The position numbers and the translations under genes are program-made. A stretch of 64,000 nt of DNA, taken from contig NZ_JYLF01000001.1 in NCBI RefSeq assembly GCF_001043055.1, positions 434,001 through 498,000 on the forward strand. The letters run 5' to 3'. The notes under the pieces are model-generated. The model did no database searches. It was not told where the DNA came from and saw only the letters and a program-made list of their open reading frames with translations. Positions 27,140 through 36,704 of the stretch are shown piece by piece. Source of the stretch: Pseudomonas weihenstephanensis (lineage in GTDB: Bacteria; Pseudomonadota; Gammaproteobacteria; Pseudomonadales; Pseudomonadaceae). The stretch's first letter is position 1. Each line of letters begins with the position of its first letter.

Positions 27140-28896
27140 GCCTCATCCCCTCCATGTGACGGAATGTACAGATTGAAGGTGGCACCTGCGCTCCTGTCGC
27201 TGAGGCACTCGATGCGTGCGTCGTGGCTGTCCATGATCGAGAAAACCTTGGCCAGCCCTAAGCCTGTGCCTGAGGCTTTGGTGGTCACAAAAGGGGTGAA
27301 GATGCGTTCTATCATGTCAAGCGCGATCCCTTCGCCGCTGTCGGCAATGCTGATGACGGTGTAACCGTCTTTCTGGTCAATGCCTACGCTGAGCTGCCCG
27401 CCTTCAGGCATGGCGTCGATGGCGTTGATGATCAAGTTCAGGAGCGCCTGTTTCAACTGCCGTGCATCGGCATACAAGGTGGCACCGGGTGCTTGGTCAT
27501 AGATGTGCGCATCAATGTGGTGGCTTTCAAGTTCCGGTTTGCAAAAGCCCAGAATGTCTTCAACCAGAGGGCGCGCGGCTTGAGTTGAGCGCACGGGTGT
27601 ACTGGGTTTGGCGAATTCGAGAAAGTCGGTGATCAGGTCATTGATGCGCGTGACTTCACTGACCACGTATTCGAGATGGCGTTTGTCGGTTTCCCCCAGT
27701 TCGGCGCGGCGGTGCAGCAATTGGGTGGCGGTTTTGATAATGCCCAGCGGGTTGCGGATTTCGTGGGCCAGGCCCATGGCCACCTCGCCCAGGGCATGCA
27801 GGCGATCCCGTCGACGCAGTTGCGCCTCAAGGTGATGCAGCTCGCCCAAACGCAATGTCATGTGGTTGAAGGTACTGCTCAATTCGGCCAGTTCGTCATG
27901 CCCGGAAACGTCCATCCGTTGGTCGTAATCCCCGGCGGTGACCGCGCGCACACCTTCAGAAAGTGCTCGCAAAGGCCGCGTCAGGTGCTCGGACACCTGC
28001 CAGCCAACGGTTAACGAGAGCATCGAACCCAGCAGAAAAATCAGCATAAACAGGTTGGGTTGGTTCACCAGTCCAACCAAATTGGTGTTGCACAACAAAC
28101 CGCTGTAAATCACGCCTTGCAGCTCGCCCGTGTCATTAATGATCGGCCAGTACAAGCCGCAATAACGGTTCGTGAACTGCTCACTGGGCAACTTGGTATC
28201 GCGCAGTTTTTGCTCGATGGCATTGGGTACTGTGGGCTGTCTATCTTCAAAACGCTGGCTGGAGAATATTTCAGCGAAGCCTTTTGGGGTATGCAGATAA
28301 AGACGCAGGTCCAGAGAGTGCACCTCTGCCACGCTGATCAGAAAGCTGCTGTCGATGTTGGTCGCCACCAGTAGTTGATAGTCCACGCCGTCCTGGCGTG
28401 CCGGAAAAGTCGACACTACTGTGCCGGTCGTGACTTCGCCTACGTTAACCGTTTGCAATACCGCGTTGGGTGACAAGCTGATCTGCTTGACGATGTTATC
28501 GCTTGCGGTGCTAAACACCACTTTATGGTCGCTGTCACGTATCAGCGCGACAACGTCGATGCCCATGGCGTCAGCGATGTCGGCGGTGAGTCGATCATGG
28601 CGAATGGCTTTACTGCTGGAAGGCGGGTGGGTGTATTGCAAAAAAAGCTTTGCCGCTCTGGCGTTGTCTAGCAGGGTTTCGCTGATTTCGTCTTTGACGA
28701 TTTTGGTCGACTCTTGAAGCCATACGCGCACGTTGCTGTCGAAAATGTGCGACAAGGTGGTCGCGGCCAGTTCCGAGGCGATCATGGTCGGAATAACACT
28801 GACTAGCCAAAAGGCCAGTACCAGTTTGCGCTGGACCGTCCAGCGCGAAACTTTGAACGGAGGTGGCGTGTGCGCGGAGTGGGGAGAGGTCGACAT
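27136..28896 (-). CDS. membrane sensor histidine kinase partner (MifS-like)
   Basis: The 586-residue kinase has a transmembrane helix after a short basic start (VQRKLVLAFWLVSVIPTMIASELA). A periplasmic double-Cache-type sensor follows, then a second helix (NLFMLIFLLGSMLSLTVGW) and a HAMP segment. The HisKA box is ALGEVAMGLAHEIRNPLGIIK, and the ATPase domain has NLIINAIDAMPEGG and GTGLGLAKV. It should phosphorylate the overlapping regulator. The two genes overlap by 4 bases. The signal is not readable from sequence. Confidence 0.9.
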   Translation of the reverse strand: MSTSPHSAHTPPPFKVSRWTVQRKLVLAFWLVSVIPTMIASELAATTLSHIFDSNVRVWLQESTKIVKDEISETLLDNARAAKLFLQYTHPPSSSKAIRHDRLTADIADAMGIDVVALIRDSDHKVVFSTASDNIVKQISLSPNAVLQTVNVGEVTTGTVVSTFPARQDGVDYQLLVATNIDSSFLISVAEVHSLDLRLYLHTPKGFAEIFSSQRFEDRQPTVPNAIEQKLRDTKLPSEQFTNRYCGLYWPIINDTGELQGVIYSGLLCNTNLVGLVNQPNLFMLIFLLGSMLSLTVGWQVSEHLTRPLRALSEGVRAVTAGDYDQRMDVSGHDELAELSSTFNHMTLRLGELHHLEAQLRRRDRLHALGEVAMGLAHEIRNPLGIIKTATQLLHRRAELGETDKRHLEYVVSEVTRINDLITDFLEFAKPSTPVRSTQAARPLVEDILGFCKPELESHHIDAHIYDQAPGATLYADARQLKQALLNLIINAIDAMPEGGQLSVGIDQKDGYTVISIADSGEGIALDMIERIFTPFVTTKASGTGLGLAKVFSIMDSHDARIECLSDRSAGATFNLYIPSHGGDEA

Positions 28897-29096
28897 TAAT
28901 ACTCGCTTATCGAAGCGGTCATGGCGGTCGGAGCGGGTAACCCCCGCTCATGTTGTCGTGTTATTCAAGGGCCTGAGAATACTCGCCAAATTCAGCGCCG
29001 GTAAGCGTCCTGATCGAAATTGGTTGTCAGGCTAAGCGACCCCGGTTTATAGGACACGGGGTAAGCCTGTGAGCGGTTCAGGAACCATTCTTCACG

Positions 29097-29960
29097 TCAG
29101 GTTCCCTGTAAGAGCGGGTCTTGGACCTGCGTTTCGAGACTGTTTTTTTTCACGAAGGCATTACTTAACTCGATCACGCGCGGGTATTGCAGGTCGACGG
29201 TGATCATGTGGTAACAGTTATCGAGCAGCACTTTGGTCACCGGCCCGCCCAAGTGGCGTTCAACGTAATCGGCGTTCCAGCGGCTGGTCAAGTCGTCTTC
29301 ACTGGCATGGATCACCAGTGTCGGCGTCATTACGCTAGGCATTTTGCGTTTGACCACTGCAATTAACCGGCGCAGTTCGCGCACGCTCAGACCTGGCATG
29401 CTTAAAAGTCCGGCGCTATTGCTGTCCCCTGCTTTCATCTGCCGCTCTACGATGGCCCGCAAACGTGGATTCTTGATCCCATAGGGTGGCCTTTCGTTGA
29501 AGCTACACAGGTGCACGCCAAAAGGAAGCATCATCATCAGCGGGATAAGTAAGGAGGTCTTTGGGATATTCCAGCCGTCATAACGCAAGGTCGTGGAGTA
29601 CAGCAGCAGGCCCGCGATTTGCCCTGGATGTTCGGCCGCCATGTACATCGACATCACGGCGCCCATCGACAGGCCGCCGACAAACACCTGTGAGTGCTTT
29701 TGCCGAATCCCGGCAAAGGTGTTGCGCGCACTTTCATACCAGTCTTGCCAGCCGGTGGTCTGCAAATATGCGTTATCGGCGCAATGCCCGGCCAAGGTAG
29801 GCACGTACACCGTGCAGCCAGCCTTGGCCAGGCCCACGGCCACCCGACGCAACTCCGTCGGGGTGCCGGTAAGGCCGTGGATCAACAACACCGCGACCTC
29901 ACCTGTGCCGAGAACGAAACCGGCGTCGCCTTCGCCCAGATCGATCTTTGACGTGTTCAC
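29097..29960 (-). CDS. alpha/beta hydrolase (carboxylesterase/monoacylglycerol-lipase type)
   Basis: The 287-residue hydrolase has the oxyanion segment VLLIHGLTGTPTELR and nucleophile elbow GLSMG (Ser about 98). A candidate acid is in HASEDDLTS and the histidine in NCYHMITVD. It resembles bacterial Est30-like carboxylesterases and monoacylglycerol lipases. The GTG start overlaps the aminotransferase stop by 4 bases, so it is the third gene of a coupled operon (phosphatase, aminotransferase, hydrolase). Its substrate is unknown; the operon suggests hydrolysis of an ester or amide in an amine-containing metabolite. Confidence 0.85.
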   Translation of the reverse strand: MNTSKIDLGEGDAGFVLGTGEVAVLLIHGLTGTPTELRRVAVGLAKAGCTVYVPTLAGHCADNAYLQTTGWQDWYESARNTFAGIRQKHSQVFVGGLSMGAVMSMYMAAEHPGQIAGLLLYSTTLRYDGWNIPKTSLLIPLMMMLPFGVHLCSFNERPPYGIKNPRLRAIVERQMKAGDSNSAGLLSMPGLSVRELRRLIAVVKRKMPSVMTPTLVIHASEDDLTSRWNADYVERHLGGPVTKVLLDNCYHMITVDLQYPRVIELSNAFVKKNSLETQVQDPLLQGT

Positions 29961-31351
29961 CGTTTCATGGCCCGGTGCAGCAGGCGGTCGAGCAGGGCGA
30001 TGCCCAAGTCGATTTCTGCGTAGCTGATTTCCAGCGACGGTGCCAGGGTGATTACGTTTTTGTAGTAACCGCCCACGTCCAGAATCAAACCCAGCCGCTT
30101 GCCGTCGATTTCGATGTCGCCTTTCATGCCTTCTTCGACCATGAAGTCCAGCGTCGCCTTGTCTGGTGTGAAGCCATCCGGGCCGCAGATTTCGCAGCGC
30201 AGGGCCAAGCCCAGGCCGTCCACGTCGCCGATGATTGGGTAACGCTTTTGCAGGTCTTGCAGGCCGGCCAAGAAATATTTGCCTTTGGCCATGACCATCG
30301 CGCCGTAATCGACTTCGCTGGTCATTTTGAACATTTCAAGGCCCACAGCGGTGCCCAGCGGGTTCGAGGCGAAGGTGGAGTGGGTTGATCCTGGCGGGAA
30401 CACCGTCGGGTTGATCAACTCCTCGCGTGCCCAGATGCCACCCAGCGGGTTGAGGCCGTTGGTCAATGCCTTGCCGAATACGATCACGTCGGGTTTGACG
30501 TCAAAGTGTTCAATCGACCACAGCTTGCCAGTGCGCCAGAAACCCATCTGGATTTCGTCCACTACCATCAAAATGCCGTGCTGATCGAGCACCTGCTTGA
30601 GTTCGCTGTAGAAATTCATCGGCGGTATGACATAGCCGCCAGTGCCCTGGATCGGCTCGACGTAAAACGCGGCGTATTCACTTTGGCCGACTTTTGGGTC
30701 CCATACGCCGTTGTACTCGGTCTCGAACAAGCGGGCGAATTGCTGCACGCAATGGCTGCCGTATTCTTCCTTGGTCATGCCTTTTGGCCCACGGAAGTGG
30801 TACGGGAACGGAATGAAGTTGGCGCGTTCGCCGAAATGCCCGTAACGGCGGCGGTAGCGGTAGCTCGACGTAATAGACGACGCGCCGAGGGTACGGCCGT
30901 GATACCCGCCTTCGAAGGCAAACATCAGGCTTTTGCCGTTGCTGGCGTTGCGTACTACTTTGAGCGAGTCTTCGATGGACTGCGAGCCACCCACGTTGAA
31001 GTGCACACGCCCGTCGAGGCCGAACTTGTTCTTGGCGTCGACAGCGATGCACTCTGACAGCTCGATCTTGCCTTTGTGCAGGTATTGGCTGGCGATCTGC
31101 GGCAGCGTGTCGATCTGCTGTTTCAGCGCGTTGTTCAGGCGCGGGTTGGAGTAACCGAAGTTAACCGCCGAATACCACATTTGCAGATCGAGGTAGGCTT
31201 GGTCTTCGGTGTCCCATACGTAGGAACCTTCGCAGCGGCTGAAAATACGCGGCGGTTCAATGTAGTGAACGGTATCGCCGTACGAGCAGTATTTGGCTTC
31301 TTTATCCAGAAGGATCTGGTCTTCAGGGGTGGCGATTCGGATGTCAGACAT
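29957..31351 (-). CDS. class-III PLP-dependent aminotransferase
   Basis: The 464-residue protein follows the class-III pattern. It has SQSIEDSLKVVRNAS, FEGGYHGRTLGASS, the PLP-binding VVDEIQMGFWRTGKLW and the Schiff-base lysine in DVIVFGKALTNGLNPLGG. Relatives act on ornithine derivatives, 4-aminobutyrate and other omega-amines. The start ATG at 31349-31351 has AGGAA upstream; the frame is open further but not conserved. Its start overlaps the phosphatase gene by 8 bases and its end overlaps the hydrolase by 4. The donor and acceptor are not evident. Confidence 0.88.
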   Translation of the reverse strand: MSDIRIATPEDQILLDKEAKYCSYGDTVHYIEPPRIFSRCEGSYVWDTEDQAYLDLQMWYSAVNFGYSNPRLNNALKQQIDTLPQIASQYLHKGKIELSECIAVDAKNKFGLDGRVHFNVGGSQSIEDSLKVVRNASNGKSLMFAFEGGYHGRTLGASSITSSYRYRRRYGHFGERANFIPFPYHFRGPKGMTKEEYGSHCVQQFARLFETEYNGVWDPKVGQSEYAAFYVEPIQGTGGYVIPPMNFYSELKQVLDQHGILMVVDEIQMGFWRTGKLWSIEHFDVKPDVIVFGKALTNGLNPLGGIWAREELINPTVFPPGSTHSTFASNPLGTAVGLEMFKMTSEVDYGAMVMAKGKYFLAGLQDLQKRYPIIGDVDGLGLALRCEICGPDGFTPDKATLDFMVEEGMKGDIEIDGKRLGLILDVGGYYKNVITLAPSLEISYAEIDLGIALLDRLLHRAMKR

Positions 31352-32039
31352 GGTTGAAGAGTTCCTGCTGTTCACGAGAAAAGTGGAGGGTGTTGGCAGC
31401 ATTGCTGGGCAGTTTGGCGAGTAATGCTGGAAGATCTGCGAATGTGTCAAAACGGGCGTAAGGAATGCCGTTGTCCTCGCAGTGTTTGGCCAGACTGTCT
31501 TTGGCGAACACAAAGTCGGCAGTCGCGGCCACGCACATGTCGGAGCGGCCATCACCAATCACCAGCACGCGTTTGCCGCTGGGTGTGGACTTGCATTTGC
31601 AGTTGCCCGAGGCGGCACGGCAAGCATCGCTGGAGTGAGGGAAGTCGATACGCCAGCGGTTTTGGTCCATTTGGCGCAGGCGATTGGCGAGTATCGGCAG
31701 CAAGGTGACGTAGTTACGCGCCAGGATCCGCGCGATGGCTTGTTCGATGCCGTCGCTGACCACTTCAATGGACGCCCCGAGGCTGATCACGTGATCGACG
31801 AAATCCGGAAAGTCCGGGTCGATGTCAACGCTGTCGAAATAGGCCAGCAATTGGGCTGGAGAGGCTTGGACCAACGACAGTTGGCGTCTTAGGCATTCAC
31901 GTGAGCCGATCTCGCCTTTCATCCATTGGTCTTCGATCGCTTCCCAACTCGCGTCGGCGAAGCGTTGAAGAATGTTATCGATGACGTCGGTGCCCGTAAT
32001 GGTTCCGTCGAAATCGCACACGATATGCCATTGCATCAT
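31344..32039 (-). CDS. HAD-IB family phosphatase, MtnX/phosphoserine-phosphatase-like
   Basis: The 231-residue protein has HAD motif I (VCDFDGTITGTDV), motif II around IEVVSDGIEQ, and motif IV in VLVIGDGRSDMCVA. A Cys-rich patch (CRAASGNCKCK, about 148-158) is typical of the MtnX-like group and may bind metal. The ATG at 32037-32039 is favoured because AGGA lies 8 bases upstream; neighbouring ATGs are possible. It is first in the phosphatase-aminotransferase-hydrolase operon, so it probably dephosphorylates an intermediate of the same pathway. The methionine salvage partners of true MtnX are absent. Confidence 0.82.
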   Translation of the reverse strand: MMQWHIVCDFDGTITGTDVIDNILQRFADASWEAIEDQWMKGEIGSRECLRRQLSLVQASPAQLLAYFDSVDIDPDFPDFVDHVISLGASIEVVSDGIEQAIARILARNYVTLLPILANRLRQMDQNRWRIDFPHSSDACRAASGNCKCKSTPSGKRVLVIGDGRSDMCVAATADFVFAKDSLAKHCEDNGIPYARFDTFADLPALLAKLPSNAANTLHFSREQQELFNHV

Positions 32040-32164
32040 CAGCATTGTCCTGTTGGAAGGGGCGCACGTTGCGCTGCAACAGGGCAATTGCACTGATTGT
32101 GCCAAGTTGAAAAAACCCCGGCAGGCCGGGCTTTGACCAGCCAAGAGCAAAAAATAAGACGCCA

Positions 32165-32185
32165 GAGCTACATTTTTTGTAGCTC
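32165..32185. promoter_or_regulatory. perfect 8-bp inverted repeat in a divergent promoter region
   Basis: GAGCTACA and TGTAGCTC are separated by five T. A further GCTACAAAC follows. The dyad lies between the HAD operon (start 32039) and mipA (32265), about 80 bp before the latter. It could be an operator for either gene or a small hairpin; no regulator can be named. Confidence 0.5.
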
Positions 32186-32264
32186 GCTACAAACAACATC
32201 GGTGCTTGCACTGAACAGGCAATAAAAGGCGTGATGCGCGCATGAATCACAGGGATACCTTGAG

Positions 32265-33029
32265 ATGAAGGCGCCACTATCGGTTGTTTTGCTGTTCGTC
32301 TTATTGAGCGCCACTGCAGGTGCGCGTGCCGCTGACGACTTGACGGGTGAAATCGGCGTGGGGGTCGGGTATCAGCCCTCCGACCCAAGCGCCAGTCGCT
32401 ACGAGACTGTTCCGTTACCGTATTTCGATCTGGATTGGGGAAATGTCAGTCTGGACAGTGACGATGGCCTGACCTGGAGTGTCCTCAAGGCACAGGGGTG
32501 GAGTGCGGGGCCGTTCATTAACGACGTGTCGGGGCGCAACGCCAATGGCTCATTACGTGGCTTGCGGGATGTTTCAGGCATGGCTCAACTCGGCGGTTTT
32601 GTGCAATACAGCCCTGCCGAGTTCTGGCGGGTGTACGCGCAAGTGGGGCAAGCCGTGGGGGGCGCCAGCGGGCAGGGCGGGGTGTTGGGCAAGTTCGGCG
32701 GCGAGCTGGGTTATCCGCTGGGGCTTGGGGTCATTGGCAGCAGCCAGTTGGCCGCCCACTTCGCGGACGGGCGCCAGACTTCGACGTTTTTTGGTGTAAG
32801 TGCCAGTGAAGCGCAAGCGTCAGGGATTTCGGGGTACAAGGCCAGTGGCGGGTTTCAACAGATCAGCCTGACGCAGAACTTATCGTTTCCTTTGGCTCAA
32901 CATTGGTCTTGGGTGGCCAGTACCACCTGGACCCACTTGATCGGCTCGGCGGCTGACAGCAGCATGGTCAAGGCGTTGGGCGATGTGAATCAGGGCGCGG
33001 TGCAGACGGCGCTGAGCTACACATTTTAA
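32265..33029 (+). CDS. MipA/OmpV-family outer membrane protein
   Basis: The 254-residue protein has a signal peptide (ends ARA-ADD). A MipA/OmpV barrel follows, beginning GEIGVGVGYQPSDPSASRYETVPLPYFDLDW and ending with SYTF. MipA is linked to murein synthesis scaffolding in E. coli, and other members act as inducible outer membrane proteins in response to osmotic change or antibiotics. It is a single gene, divergent from the HAD operon. Confidence 0.88.
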   Translation: MKAPLSVVLLFVLLSATAGARAADDLTGEIGVGVGYQPSDPSASRYETVPLPYFDLDWGNVSLDSDDGLTWSVLKAQGWSAGPFINDVSGRNANGSLRGLRDVSGMAQLGGFVQYSPAEFWRVYAQVGQAVGGASGQGGVLGKFGGELGYPLGLGVIGSSQLAAHFADGRQTSTFFGVSASEAQASGISGYKASGGFQQISLTQNLSFPLAQHWSWVASTTWTHLIGSAADSSMVKALGDVNQGAVQTALSYTF

Positions 33030-33047
33030 GCGGCCTTACGTGGAAGG

Positions 33048-33383
33048 TTAGTGCAAGCGCACCCACACACTGACCAGCACGGTGGCGGCCATTAACCAGG
33101 CCACAGCGGCCAGCGCCAGCGAGGCTTCAAGGCGCATGCGGTCTACCAGCAGGTAGAGCGCGGCAAGATACACAAAGTAAGGAATGATCGACCACATACC
33201 GAAAACGATGGTGGTTTTAAGATCGTCGAGGGAGCGCTCTTTGCCGACGATGTAATGCGCGATCAGCGCAAACGTTGGAAACAGCGGCACCAGCCCTGCG
33301 ATGTAGTAGTTTTTGGTTTTTGCCAGCATGGCCAAAATGATAACCACCCCAGCCCCGAGCGCCGCTTTTAAAATCAGATCCAT
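33048..33383 (-). CDS. glpM: GlpM family membrane protein
   Basis: The 111-residue protein has three to four hydrophobic helices and the GlpM pattern AKTKNYYIAGLVPLFPTFALIAHYIVG. GlpM was described in P. aeruginosa as affecting alginate production; its mechanism is unclear. Its ATG overlaps the aauR stop (TAATG), so it is translated from the aauSR message rather than from the glp genes further along. Confidence 0.85.
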   Translation of the reverse strand: MDLILKAALGAGVVIILAMLAKTKNYYIAGLVPLFPTFALIAHYIVGKERSLDDLKTTIVFGMWSIIPYFVYLAALYLLVDRMRLEASLALAAVAWLMAATVLVSVWVRLH

Positions 33384-34708
33384 TAGTGAGCCAAACCGTA
33401 TTTTTTAACTTTATCGAACAGCGTGGTCTTGGCCATGCCCAGCTCCTGGCTGGCTTGAGTCAGGTTGCCACCGCTGCGCTGCAAGGCGTCGTTGAGCAGG
33501 TTGCGCTCGAACGCTTCCACCGCTTCGGAGAAGCCCAGGCCTTGTGCCACGTTATTGCCGGATTTTTTGAACGCGGGCAGGCCAAGGGCAAACCGCTCGG
33601 CCACGTTGCGCAGCTCTCGCACGTTGCCCGGCCAGTCGTGGCTCATCAGGGTCGACAAGGTCTGGTTGTCCAGCTCGGGCGCCGTGCGGTCGAAGCGAAG
33701 GGAGGACTGCTGCAAGAAATGCTCAAACAATTGCAAGATGTCTTCGCGCCGCTCGCGCAAGGGCGGCAGTTCGAGCGTGACCACGTTCAAGCGGTAGTAA
33801 AGGTCGCTACGAAATTGATTGGCTTTGCTCAGGTGATCAAGGTCGGATTTGGTGGCCGCAATGACTCGGCAATCCACGTCGATGCTGTGATTGGAACCCA
33901 GACGTTCCAGCGTGCGTTCTTGCAGTACCCGCAGCAGCTTGATTTGTAAATTGAGCGGCATGCTTTCGACTTCATCAAGAAACAGCGTCCCGCCGTCGGC
34001 GTGCTCAATCTTGCCGATGCGCCGTTTGCCTGCGCCGGTAAACGCGTTGGCTTCGTGACCGAAAATTTCACTTTCAAACAGGTTTTCGGGCAAGCCCCCG
34101 CAGTTAAGCGCGACAAACTGCTGAGGCTGGCGCCGACTGAAGTCATGCAGGCAACGTGCGACTAACTCTTTGCCCGTGCCGGTTTCGCCTTCAATCAATA
34201 CGTTGGCAGAGGTATCGGCAACGTTGGCGATCAATTCGCGCAAGTGCTGCATGGCGGGAGAGCGGCCGATGATGCGCCCTTCAAGCGAATCGCGCTCAGC
34301 CAATTGTCGGCGCAATGACCAGACTTCGCGTGCCAGGCTGCGCTGTTCAAGTGCCCGGCGCGCGGCGTCTACCAGGCGTTCCGGTGAAAAGGGTTTCTCC
34401 ATGAAGTCATAGGCACCGTCACGCATGGCCCCGACAGCCATTGAAATGTCGCCGTGGCCGGTAATCAGTACCACTGGCAGGCTGGCGTCGCGAGCCTTGA
34501 GGCGTTTAAGCAGTTCCAGGCCATCAATGCCCGGCAGGCGGATGTCGCTGATGACGATACCGGGGAAGTTGTCGCCCACCAGGGCGAGCGCCTGCTCGGC
34601 ACTGCTGACACCCTCGCTGCGGATGTCTTCGAGCGCCAGGGCCTGTTGGCAACCGAGCAGCACATGGGGGTCGTCTTCAACGATGAGGACGCTCAACTCG
34701 TGGTTCAT
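33383..34708 (-). CDS. aauR: sigma-54 response regulator AauR (acidic amino acid uptake)
   Basis: The 441-residue DctD/NtrC-type activator has a receiver ([18 protein letters not shown]; Asp about 54 in [12 protein letters not shown]). The AAA+ part contains GETGTGKE, a GAFTGA-type loop written NAFTGA, and [10 protein letters not shown] Fis-type DNA-binding end has [16 protein letters not shown]. It overlaps the aauS gene by 4 bases. Position beside aatPMQJ, and two TTCGG-N4-CCGAA-type sites before aatJ, identify it as AauR rather than DctD. It should activate aatJQMP with sigma-54 when glutamate or aspartate is sensed. Confidence 0.88.
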   Translation of the reverse strand: MNHELSVLIVEDDPHVLLGCQQALALEDIRSEGVSSAEQALALVGDNFPGIVISDIRLPGIDGLELLKRLKARDASLPVVLITGHGDISMAVGAMRDGAYDFMEKPFSPERLVDAARRALEQRSLAREVWSLRRQLAERDSLEGRIIGRSPAMQHLRELIANVADTSANVLIEGETGTGKELVARCLHDFSRRQPQQFVALNCGGLPENLFESEIFGHEANAFTGAGKRRIGKIEHADGGTLFLDEVESMPLNLQIKLLRVLQERTLERLGSNHSIDVDCRVIAATKSDLDHLSKANQFRSDLYYRLNVVTLELPPLRERREDILQLFEHFLQQSSLRFDRTAPELDNQTLSTLMSHDWPGNVRELRNVAERFALGLPAFKKSGNNVAQGLGFSEAVEAFERNLLNDALQRSGGNLTQASQELGMAKTTLFDKVKKYGLAH

Positions 34709-36609
34709 ATCTGATCGACCTTAGCGGGTTGCACCAACGGTATTAAGAGGACAAACGAAGCACCCCCGCTGGCCGGGAATTCGACGCTGAGGTTGCCGCC
34801 GGCGGCTGCGGCAAGGCTGGCAGACAATGTCAGACCCAGGCCAAGCCCTTGTTCACCGGGTTTGGTGGTGAAGAACGGTTCAAACAGATGCTTGCGGGTT
34901 TCGGGGTCAATGCCGGGACCGTTGTCGCGCACTTGCAGGCGGTATTTTCCTTCCTGTAAATGCCCCTCAAGCCACACCTGCGGCGCAGAGGTCTGGCCCT
35001 GCATGGCGTCCAGTGCGTTACCGATCAGGTTGACCAGTATTTGTTCAAGGCGGGTCTGGTCAATTTTCAGCTCGGCGTCGCTGAAGTCTCGATGCAGGCG
35101 CGCACCGGAGGCTTCCAGCCGGTTGGCCAGCAGTTGCAGGGCCGCGTCGACCGCATGATTGAGGTTGGCCTGGCCGTGATCATCGCCGCGGCGGGCAAAG
35201 GAACGCAGGTTGGCGGTGATGCGCCCCATGCGGTCCACCAGCTTGTTGATGGTGCCCAGATTGTCCGCCGCCACTTTCAAATCGCCCCGTTCAAGAAAGC
35301 GCACGGTATTGCCTGAAAGCGTGCGCAAGGCTGCCAATGGCTGATTCAGTTCGTGAGCGATGCTGGTGGACATTTGCCCGATGGCGGCCAGTTTGCCAGC
35401 TTGCACCAGTTCGTCTTGAGCGCGACGCAATGTGTCTTCTGTTTGCCTCCGTTCACGAATCTGCCCTTTAAGGCGTTCATTGCTGGCGCGCAGGTGAGTG
35501 GTGCGTTCGGTGATTTTGCGTTCTAACTGGTTATTGGCCTCTTGCAGGGCCTCACGCGCAGCCAGTCGGGTGGCGATGACTTTGCGCCGCTCGTTCCAGG
35601 CAATCAGCAAAAAAGCCAGCAACGCAAACGCAACGGCTACCAGCATGCCTTGGTTGGCGGCTTCGCGGCGCAGGTCCTGTAAGGGTGAGAGGAGGGTGAT
35701 GTCCCACGGCGTGTCGTTTAGCTTACGGGTTTGCGCCAGATAACTCACTTGATCGTGATCGGTAATGACTTCGCTGTTGGTGGCAAAGGTGACTTTCTCG
35801 ACCCCTTCGGCCAAGTGCTCGCGGTCCAGCGGTTGCAGCTCATTGAGTGGCCACCAGTAATACTGAAGGCTGCGCGCCAGCTTCTCTTTGATGTCGGGGG
35901 TCAAAGGGCGCACAGACTTCAGGCGTCGCGAGGGATCGCTGGACAGGATAATGATGCCGTTCTCATCGCTGACATAGGCTTCCAGGCGGGCACGTTGCCA
36001 GCGTTCTTCCAGCGCTTCGAGACGCACTTTGATGACCGCGACGCCGATGATTTTGCCTTGCTCTTCCAGGCCGTGTGCCAAGTAGTAGCCGGGTTCGCCG
36101 CTGGTACTGCCAATGCCGTAAAACCGGCCGGGCTGCCCGCGTACCGCGTCTTGAAAATAGGCGCGAAAAGACAGGTCTTCACCCAGGTAACTGTCGGCAT
36201 CACGCCAATTGCTGGTGGCTAGCACGCGCCCTGTGGTGTCGAGCACATAAATGGCGCGGCTGCGACTACGCCGATTCAGCCCTTCGAGGTATTGATTGAC
36301 CGTGGTGCGATGTTGCAGATTCGGGTCGCCCAACAGCTTTGAGACGCTGGACTCCAGTTCCAGCAGGCTGGGCAGGTAGGTGTATTTGCCCAGTTCACTC
36401 TCAACCGTGCGTGCGTGCAGCTCCAACTGGCGTTCACCGCTTTCGCTGAGGTTGCGAATGCCGAAGTGTTCGCTGACGCGATAGCCCGCGTATCCCAGGC
36501 CGATTGTCAGCAGGATGATCAAGGGCGGCAACAGCAAATGGCGAAGCAGACGAGGTTTCACGGCAAGTGAGGGCGGGGCACCGCGATAAAGTGTGGGGTC
36601 GCATTTCAT
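34705..36609 (-). CDS. aauS: sensor histidine kinase AauS
   Basis: The 634-residue DctB-like kinase has helices at about 25-45 (LLRHLLLPPLIILLTIGLGYAGY) and 320-340. Between them lies a periplasmic double-Cache sensor (GRFYGIGSTSGEPGYYLAHG). A coiled-coil then leads to the HisKA box AIGQMSTSIAHELNQPLAALR and an ATPase domain with NLIGNALDAMQG and GLGLGLTLS. The ATG at 36607-36609 has AAGG 8 bases upstream; a GTG one codon earlier is less likely. It is the partner of the overlapping aauR and lies 95 bp beyond aatP. Confidence 0.88.
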   Translation of the reverse strand: MKCDPTLYRGAPPSLAVKPRLLRHLLLPPLIILLTIGLGYAGYRVSEHFGIRNLSESGERQLELHARTVESELGKYTYLPSLLELESSVSKLLGDPNLQHRTTVNQYLEGLNRRSRSRAIYVLDTTGRVLATSNWRDADSYLGEDLSFRAYFQDAVRGQPGRFYGIGSTSGEPGYYLAHGLEEQGKIIGVAVIKVRLEALEERWQRARLEAYVSDENGIIILSSDPSRRLKSVRPLTPDIKEKLARSLQYYWWPLNELQPLDREHLAEGVEKVTFATNSEVITDHDQVSYLAQTRKLNDTPWDITLLSPLQDLRREAANQGMLVAVAFALLAFLLIAWNERRKVIATRLAAREALQEANNQLERKITERTTHLRASNERLKGQIRERRQTEDTLRRAQDELVQAGKLAAIGQMSTSIAHELNQPLAALRTLSGNTVRFLERGDLKVAADNLGTINKLVDRMGRITANLRSFARRGDDHGQANLNHAVDAALQLLANRLEASGARLHRDFSDAELKIDQTRLEQILVNLIGNALDAMQGQTSAPQVWLEGHLQEGKYRLQVRDNGPGIDPETRKHLFEPFFTTKPGEQGLGLGLTLSASLAAAAGGNLSVEFPASGGASFVLLIPLVQPAKVDQI

Positions 36610-36659
36610 CACAGATGCCTTGGGTCAACCACTGCGCAATGGCCGTTGATCAATGGTTT

Positions 36660-36691
36660 CCTGTAGGCGCGAGCAGGTCCGCGCCTACAGG
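36660..36691. repeat. REP-like palindrome between aatP and aauS; possible terminator
   Basis: Perfect 12-bp arms CCTGTAGGCGCG / CGCGCCTACAGG enclose 8 bases. The CTGTAGGCG end is shared with the repeats near 22245, 25740 and 42091. It follows the end of the aat operon. Confidence 0.75.
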
Positions 36692-36704
36692 TGATGGCTG
36701 TTGC

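Noticed and set aside
33383..36609. naming the kinase-regulator pair dctB/dctD (C4-dicarboxylate control)
   Set aside because: Domain layout fits both, but the neighbouring aat transporter and AauR-type palindromes favour aauS/aauR.
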